NCBI GenBank assembly: GCA_937889795.1
Contig: CALBZH010000824.1
Coordinates: forward strand, 1 to 8,187
From: an uncultured Syntrophobacteraceae bacterium
GTDB lineage: Bacteria; Desulfobacterota; Syntrophobacteria; Syntrophobacterales; Syntrophobacteraceae
Length of the DNA: 8,187 bases
Reading direction: 5' to 3'
Shown here: positions 3,697 to 8,187 of the stretch, piece after piece
Layout of the letters: the number at the start of each line of letters is the position of its first letter
Position numbering within the stretch: position 1 is the stretch's first letter
Notes under the pieces: model-generated
Seen by the model: only the letters and a program-made list of their open reading frames with translations
Database searches by the model: none
Told to the model about the DNA's origin: nothing
Translations under genes and position numbers: made by a program

Positions 3697-6381
3697 ATGG
3701 AAGTGATCACGACCCACGTGAATGCGGACTTCGACGCGATGGCTTCCATGATTGCCGCGAAGAAGCTCTACCACGATGCCGTCTTGGTCTTCCCGGGCTC
3801 GCAGGAACGGACTCTGCGGAATTTCTTCATCAAATCCACCATGTACTTGTATGACTTCCGGAGGATCCGCGACCTGGATCTCGACGAGGTCCGACGGCTG
3901 ATCATCGTGGACACGCGCCAAATGTCCCGGATCGGCCGATTCGACACACTCGTCGGCCGCAACGGTGTTGAAATCATCATCTACGACCACCACCCGGACG
4001 CAGCGGACGACATCCAGGCCGACCAGCTCGTCTGGAAGCCCGTCGGAGCCAGCGTGACGATCCTGACCCAGATCCTCCGCGAGCGCCAGATCGCGCTCAC
4101 CCCCGAGGAAGCGACCATCCTCAGCCTCGGGCTTTTTGAGGACACGGGGTCTTTTACCTTCAACTCGACCACGCCCGAAGATTTCGAAGCCGCGGCCTAC
4201 CTGCGCCGCCGCGGAGCGGACCTCAACGTGATCTCCGACATCATCAGCCAGGAGCTCACGCCCGAGCAGGTGACCGTCCTGAACGAGATGATCCACACGG
4301 CGAAAACGATGAACATCCACGGCATCGACGTGTGCGTCGTGTCCGTCTCCCTCGAAAGATATTTGGGGGATTTCGCCCTGCTCGTCCACAAATTCAAGGA
4401 CATCCATAACCTCGATGTGGTGTTCGCGCTCGCCCGCATGGACGACCGGATCTACTTGGTCGGCCGGAGCCGCATCCCCGAGGTGAACGCCGGCCAGATC
4501 GCCTCGTATTTCGACGGCGGAGGCCACGCGACCGCCGCATCCGCCGCCATCAAGGATCTGACCCTCGTGCAGGCCGAAAACCGTCTGATCGAGGTCCTGA
4601 GAAGTTGTATCAACCCATTTCCCACGGCCGAGCACCTCATGACGAGCCCCGCCATCACGGTGGACATCAATGCCACTATCGGGGAGGCCGAGCAGGTGAT
4701 GGTCAAGTACAACATCAACTCCATGCCCGTCCTGGAGAACGGCAAAGTCGCGGGCGTGATCAACCGCCAGTTCCTGGAAAAAGCGATTTTTCACGGACTT
4801 GAAAAGCAGTCCATGCGGGAGTTCCTGAACCCGGATTTTGCGATCGTCCAGCCCACGGCAACGCTGCTCGAGATCCAGACGTACCTCGTCGAGCATCAGC
4901 AGCGGATCCTTCCCGTGGTTCAGGACGGCGTTCTGGTCGGCGTCATCACGCGCAGGGACCTGCTGAACTTTCTGGTGAGCGATCAATCGGTTACGCCAAG
5001 ACCCCTGTATGGCGAACGGGACGAAGCCCAGACCCAGGCCCACTGGCCCAAGCGCAAGAACGTCGCGGGCGCCCTGCGGGAGCAGCTCTCACGTCCCATT
5101 ATCGATCGCCTCAAGCAGTTCGGTGATCACGCCGAGCGGCTTCATTTCAAGGCCTACATCGTCGGCGGCTTTGTGCGCGATCTGTTGCTGCGTCGACCGA
5201 ACCTGGACATCGACATCGTCGTCGAGGGCGACGCCATGGAGTTCGCCCGCACGTTCGCCCAGCAGCACGACGTTCGCACTCGAAGTCACAAGAAGTTCAA
5301 CACGGCCATGATCATTTTTCCGGACGGACTGCGGGTGGACGTCGCCACGGCTCGGTACGAGTACTACCAGCATCCCGCTGCCCTCCCCGTCGTCGAAGCC
5401 GGCTCGCTAAAGCTCGACCTCTACCGGCGGGATTTCACGATCAACACCCTCGCGATCGGGCTCAATCCGGATCAGTTCGGCCACCTCATCGACTTCTTCG
5501 GCGGGCAGCGGGACTTGAAAGACAAGGCCATCCGCGTCCTGCATAATCTGAGCTTCGTCGAGGACCCCACGCGGATCCTGCGGGCGCTTCGCTTCGAACA
5601 GCGATTCGGCTTCCGCATCGGCAAGCAGACCACGGCCCTGATCCGAAACGCCATCCGCATGGGACTTCTCCAGAAGCTTGGCGGCTATCGCCTGTTCCAC
5701 GAAGTGCAGCTGATCCTCATGGAGGACGATCCGGTCCCGGTCCTCCGCCGTATGGCCGAGCACGGTGTCTTGGCGGTCTTTTCGCCCAAGATGCGGTTCG
5801 ACCTGAAGATGGAGGACCTCTTCGCCCGCTTGAAGGAAGTCATCTCGTGGTACGGGCTGAGCTTTCTCGGAGAGCACCTCGAGCCATGGTGGGTCTATTT
5901 CCTGGGCCTTATGACGCGGCTGCCCAAGGAGGATCTCGCCGAGGCATCGGCCCGGCTGGAGCTCACGCCCACGCTGCGCGAGCGTCTCCAGTGGGTTTGC
6001 AGGCGCGCGGAGGAAGTCTTGTGGGGGCTTTTCCAGTTGCCCGATTACCGACCGAGTGATATCTATCGGGCTCTTCAGCCCTTCAGGGCCGAGGAGCTGC
6101 TTTTCCTGATGGCGAGAACGCAGCGTGAAGAAACCCGGAAGGCGATCAGCCATTATTTGAGCCGCTACCGTGAAATGAAATCCGAGATTCGCGGACAGGA
6201 TCTGAAGGACCTGGGTGTTCCCCCCGGTCCCGTCTACAAGAAGATCCTGGACGAGATCCTCGACGGGCGTTTGAATGGCGAGCTGAAGAGCCGCCAGGAC
6301 GAGCTGGATTACATCCTGCGCCTGTATCCCGGGATTCTCAAGACGGCTCCGGACGGACGCCCCCCCGTGCCGGCGGAGTGA
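3697..6381 (+). CDS. DHH-CBS-poly(A)-polymerase-like tRNA nucleotidyltransferase (A- or CCA-adding)
   Basis: This 894-residue fusion has three parts. A DHH phosphoesterase domain (1-160) carries THVNADFDAMAS, VDTR, DHH (97-99) and FEDTGSF, with its DHHA1 partner ending GGGHATAAS (274-282). Two CBS domains follow (about 311-368 and 374-430). Then comes a class II nucleotidyltransferase head with GGFVRDLLL (490-498), catalytic Asp504 and Asp506 in LDIDIVV, Asp548, RRDFTIN (577-583), the base-selecting EDxxR (Glu622, Asp623, Arg626), and a helical tRNA-binding tail. The enzyme should add A, or CCA, to tRNA 3' ends in the cytoplasm. Similar fusions occur in organisms with split CC- and A-adding enzymes such as Aquifex; which activity this one has cannot be read here. 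AGGAA (3686-3690) lies six bases before ATG. It heads an operon with the protease and trpS. The CBS pair suggests adenylate sensing, which is inference. Confidence 0.9.
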   Translation: MEVITTHVNADFDAMASMIAAKKLYHDAVLVFPGSQERTLRNFFIKSTMYLYDFRRIRDLDLDEVRRLIIVDTRQMSRIGRFDTLVGRNGVEIIIYDHHPDAADDIQADQLVWKPVGASVTILTQILRERQIALTPEEATILSLGLFEDTGSFTFNSTTPEDFEAAAYLRRRGADLNVISDIISQELTPEQVTVLNEMIHTAKTMNIHGIDVCVVSVSLERYLGDFALLVHKFKDIHNLDVVFALARMDDRIYLVGRSRIPEVNAGQIASYFDGGGHATAASAAIKDLTLVQAENRLIEVLRSCINPFPTAEHLMTSPAITVDINATIGEAEQVMVKYNINSMPVLENGKVAGVINRQFLEKAIFHGLEKQSMREFLNPDFAIVQPTATLLEIQTYLVEHQQRILPVVQDGVLVGVITRRDLLNFLVSDQSVTPRPLYGERDEAQTQAHWPKRKNVAGALREQLSRPIIDRLKQFGDHAERLHFKAYIVGGFVRDLLLRRPNLDIDIVVEGDAMEFARTFAQQHDVRTRSHKKFNTAMIIFPDGLRVDVATARYEYYQHPAALPVVEAGSLKLDLYRRDFTINTLAIGLNPDQFGHLIDFFGGQRDLKDKAIRVLHNLSFVEDPTRILRALRFEQRFGFRIGKQTTALIRNAIRMGLLQKLGGYRLFHEVQLILMEDDPVPVLRRMAEHGVLAVFSPKMRFDLKMEDLFARLKEVISWYGLSFLGEHLEPWWVYFLGLMTRLPKEDLAEASARLELTPTLRERLQWVCRRAEEVLWGLFQLPDYRPSDIYRALQPFRAEELLFLMARTQREETRKAISHYLSRYREMKSEIRGQDLKDLGVPPGPVYKKILDEILDGRLNGELKSRQDELDYILRLYPGILKTAPDGRPPVPAE

Positions 6382-6391
6382 AGCACAGCCC

Positions 6392-7057
6392 ATGGTCGGA
6401 AACCTCATCGCGAACGCGACTCTGTATGTCGTTCCCCTGCTGCTGGCCGTAACGGCCCACGAGGTCGCACACGGCTGGGTTGCGGACAAGCGCGGGGACC
6501 CCACGGCCAGAGATCTGGGCAGAATCACGCTAAACCCCTTTGCGCACATCGACCCCGTCGGAACAATCATCCTACCGGCCATCCTGATCGTTTTTCAGAT
6601 GCAGTTTCTCTTCGGCTGGGCCAAGCCCGTCCCGGTTCGTTTCGAAAACCTCCGCGGAGGGCGGAAAGACATGGCCTTGGTGGCTGCATCGGGACCGATC
6701 GCCAACCTGCTGCTGGCGATCGCGAGCGCCCTCGTCTACCGGGCGGTGCTTGCCGGTAACGAAATGGGGCTTGCCATGACGAACGGACTCTTTGCCTTCG
6801 TCGCGGTGCCGCTGAAGAGCATGGCCGTTAAATCGGTTGAGCTCAATCTGGTTCTCATGACCCTGAACCTGCTTCCCGTCCCCCCCTTGGACGGTGGGCG
6901 CATCCTGGTCGGCCTGTTGCCCGAGAGCCTGGGGGCCATGCTCGAGCAGCTCGAGCGTTTCGGCCTCCTGATCGTCCTGCTTTTGATCGGAACCAACGCC
7001 TGGGGATATGTCATGCATCCGATTCTCAAAGCGTTCCTTCGTTTCTTTCTTTACTGA
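6392..7057 (+). CDS. Site-2 protease family (M50) membrane metalloprotease
   Basis: The 221-residue hydrophobic protein has the zinc-binding HEVAH (His23, Glu24, His27) in its first membrane segment and the family's second motif, NLLPVPPLDGGR, with zinc ligand Asp167. Further membrane segments are seen around 57-75, 95-120, 131-165 and 188-205. It belongs to the compact site-2 protease group without a PDZ domain, which cleaves substrates within the membrane; the natural substrate of this subgroup is not known. ATG lies 10 bases after the preceding stop, with GGAG (6376-6379) inside the end of the upstream gene, so translation is probably coupled. Placement next to trpS is a recurring arrangement in deltaproteobacterial genomes as I recall it. 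The function is a family call; no substrate is implied by the neighbours. Confidence 0.88.
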   Translation: MVGNLIANATLYVVPLLLAVTAHEVAHGWVADKRGDPTARDLGRITLNPFAHIDPVGTIILPAILIVFQMQFLFGWAKPVPVRFENLRGGRKDMALVAASGPIANLLLAIASALVYRAVLAGNEMGLAMTNGLFAFVAVPLKSMAVKSVELNLVLMTLNLLPVPPLDGGRILVGLLPESLGAMLEQLERFGLLIVLLLIGTNAWGYVMHPILKAFLRFFLY

Positions 7058-7071
7058 GGAGTTATGGCACG

Positions 7072-8073
7072 ATGACTGAGCGTAAGCGCATCCTGAGCGG
7101 CATGCGTCCCACGGGGCGCCTGCATATCGGCAACCTGCACGGTGCTCTCGACAACTGGGTTCAATTGCAGAGCCAATACGAGTGCTTCTTTTTCGTGGCG
7201 GACTGGCATGCGCTGACAACCGATTACGCCACGCCCGGTCAAATCGAAGCCAACACGTGGGACATGGTCCTGGATTGGCTCGCCGCCGGGCTCGACCCCG
7301 AACGCTGCACCCTGTTCATCCAGTCGTCGGTCAAGGAGCATGCCGAGCTCTATTTGCTGCTCGCCATGATCACCCCTCTCCCCTGGCTGGAGCGCAATCC
7401 GACCTACAAGGAGCAGCAGCAGCAAATCACCCAGAAAGACCTAGCCACTTACGGTTTTCTGGGCTATCCCGTGCTGCAGGCAGCCGACATCATCATTTAC
7501 CGGGCCCATGGAGTCCCCGTCGGCAAGGACCAGCTCCCCCATGTGGAAATGACTCGGGAGATCGCGCGACGCTTCAATTTCATGTACGAAAAGGAAGTCT
7601 TCCCCATCCCCGACGCCCTCTTGACGGAGGTGCCGGTCCTCCCCGGCACGGATGGACGCAAGATGAGCAAGAGCTACGGCAATTGCATTTACATCACGGA
7701 GCCGGAGGAGGTGGTCACGGACAAGATCCTCAAGATGATGACCGACCCGGCGCGCGTCCGGCGCAAAGATGCTGGCGATCCCGAGAAATGCCCGGTTTTC
7801 GCCTACCACAAGATTTATTCCTCCCACGCCGAAATGGCGGAGGTGGCCCAGGGATGCCGCACGGCCGGGATCGGCTGCGTGGACTGCAAGAAGATTCTCA
7901 TCAAGAACGTCCTGGCAAAGCTTTCCCCGATGCGGGAGAAAAGACTGCGGCTGGAAGCCAGGATGGAGGATGTTCATGAGACAATCCGGGGCGGGATCGA
8001 AGCCGCCCGCAAGGAAGCCGTCCGGACGATGGAGCTGGTTCGAAGCGCCGTTGGGATGGGGGGCACCGTGTAG
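7072..8073 (+). CDS. trpS: Tryptophanyl-tRNA synthetase with iron-sulfur-type cysteine motif
   Basis: A 333-residue class I synthetase that charges tRNA-Trp in the cytoplasm. The HIGH-type signature reads PTGRLHIGN (13-21) and the KMSKS loop is at 197-201 in GTDGRKMSKSYGN. GYPVLQAADI (131-140) and VGKDQLPHVE (150-159) are typical TrpRS core motifs. The C-terminal anticodon-binding region carries Cys240, Cys262, Cys269 and Cys272 (C-x21-C-x6-C-x2-C), closely resembling the [4Fe-4S] motif described for Thermotoga maritima TrpRS, with GCRTAGIGCVDCKK as the core. GAGGAG (7056-7061) overlaps the protease stop and sits 10 bases before the ATG, so the gene is the third of the operon. An earlier ATG at 7064 reads only three codons. 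The protein is full length. Confidence 0.96.
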   Translation: MTERKRILSGMRPTGRLHIGNLHGALDNWVQLQSQYECFFFVADWHALTTDYATPGQIEANTWDMVLDWLAAGLDPERCTLFIQSSVKEHAELYLLLAMITPLPWLERNPTYKEQQQQITQKDLATYGFLGYPVLQAADIIIYRAHGVPVGKDQLPHVEMTREIARRFNFMYEKEVFPIPDALLTEVPVLPGTDGRKMSKSYGNCIYITEPEEVVTDKILKMMTDPARVRRKDAGDPEKCPVFAYHKIYSSHAEMAEVAQGCRTAGIGCVDCKKILIKNVLAKLSPMREKRLRLEARMEDVHETIRGGIEAARKEAVRTMELVRSAVGMGGTV

Positions 8074-8187
8074 ACCATGAACAAACGAATTCCAACTCCT
8101 TTGGCCCAACGGTTGAAGATCTTGTCTGCTCATGTGAGGCCCGGTTGAGGAAAAAGAGCGAAGAAAAAAGAGGGCCAGTGGTCAAAC
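8074..8187 (+). other. Region after trpS, no supported gene; contig end
   Basis: Only 114 bases remain. A 23-codon frame from ATG 8077 to TGA 8148 (MNKRIPTPLAQ...) resembles nothing I know and is probably not a gene. After TGAGG (8135-8139), a frame starting at TTG 8145 is open to the window end and reads LRKKSEEKRGPVVK. Segregation protein gene scpA often follows trpS in related gene orders, and this could be its extreme 5' end, but no diagnostic ScpA residue is reached. No terminator hairpin is visible after trpS, which fits an operon continuing off the contig. Confidence 0.4.

Noticed and set aside
3505..5043. Long minus-strand open frame (512 codons) opposite the nucleotidyltransferase gene
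   Set aside because: Antisense shadow of a GC-rich gene: low-complexity Asp/Val/His-rich translation, no domain motifs, while the plus-strand frame has complete catalytic motifs.
5407..6582. Minus-strand open frame of 391 codons
   Set aside because: Antisense shadow spanning the nucleotidyltransferase 3' end and the protease start; no recognisable protein pattern.

Overview
This 8.2 kb window reads as the end of a metagenomic or draft-genome contig from a GC-rich Gram-negative bacterium. A block of poly(A)-polymerase-like tRNA nucleotidyltransferase, site-2 protease and trpS, with xerD just upstream, is a gene order I associate with deltaproteobacterial (Desulfobacterota/Desulfuromonadota-type) chromosomes. 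That placement rests on recalled gene order and general protein character, not on a search. The first 47 bases are not biological: they are an Illumina TruSeq index adapter left on the contig end.

Left part (48-2000): the last 30 codons of an unidentified gene, then a 200-base gap holding a 16-bp dyad and two nested repeat families. Next comes a 550-residue carboxyltransferase-like protein of the pyruvate carboxylase/oxaloacetate decarboxylase/transcarboxylase 5S superfamily. Its metal-ligand and carbamyl-lysine positions are kept, but the threonine of the family's T-S-Q motif is a tyrosine and there is no biotinyl domain.

Middle part (2001-3696): two ~100-bp copies of a compound hairpin element lie in opposite orientation at 2017-2115 and 3418-3517. 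Each has C6/G6 hairpin arms at both ends and a 46-bp core. They bracket a small Vsr-like/DUF559 endonuclease gene, apparently frameshifted near its end, and an intact xerD. A third, core-less copy of the arms sits at 261-302, nested inside a different inverted repeat built of 9-bp GCRGAG units. The DUF559 reading frame begins exactly at the edge of one element, which makes an endonuclease-repeat partnership the most interesting hypothesis here. Between the second element and the next gene are two abutting palindromes (3575-3610) that look like an operator.

Right part (3697-8073): a tight three-gene operon with gaps of 10 and 14 bases. It encodes an 894-residue DHH-DHHA1-CBS-CBS-nucleotidyltransferase fusion for tRNA 3'-end (A or CCA) addition, an M50 site-2 protease-like membrane metalloprotease, and tryptophanyl-tRNA synthetase with a four-cysteine iron-sulfur-type motif. 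Two of the three genes serve tRNA maturation and charging. The window ends 114 bases after trpS, where scpA would be the expected next gene but cannot be established.
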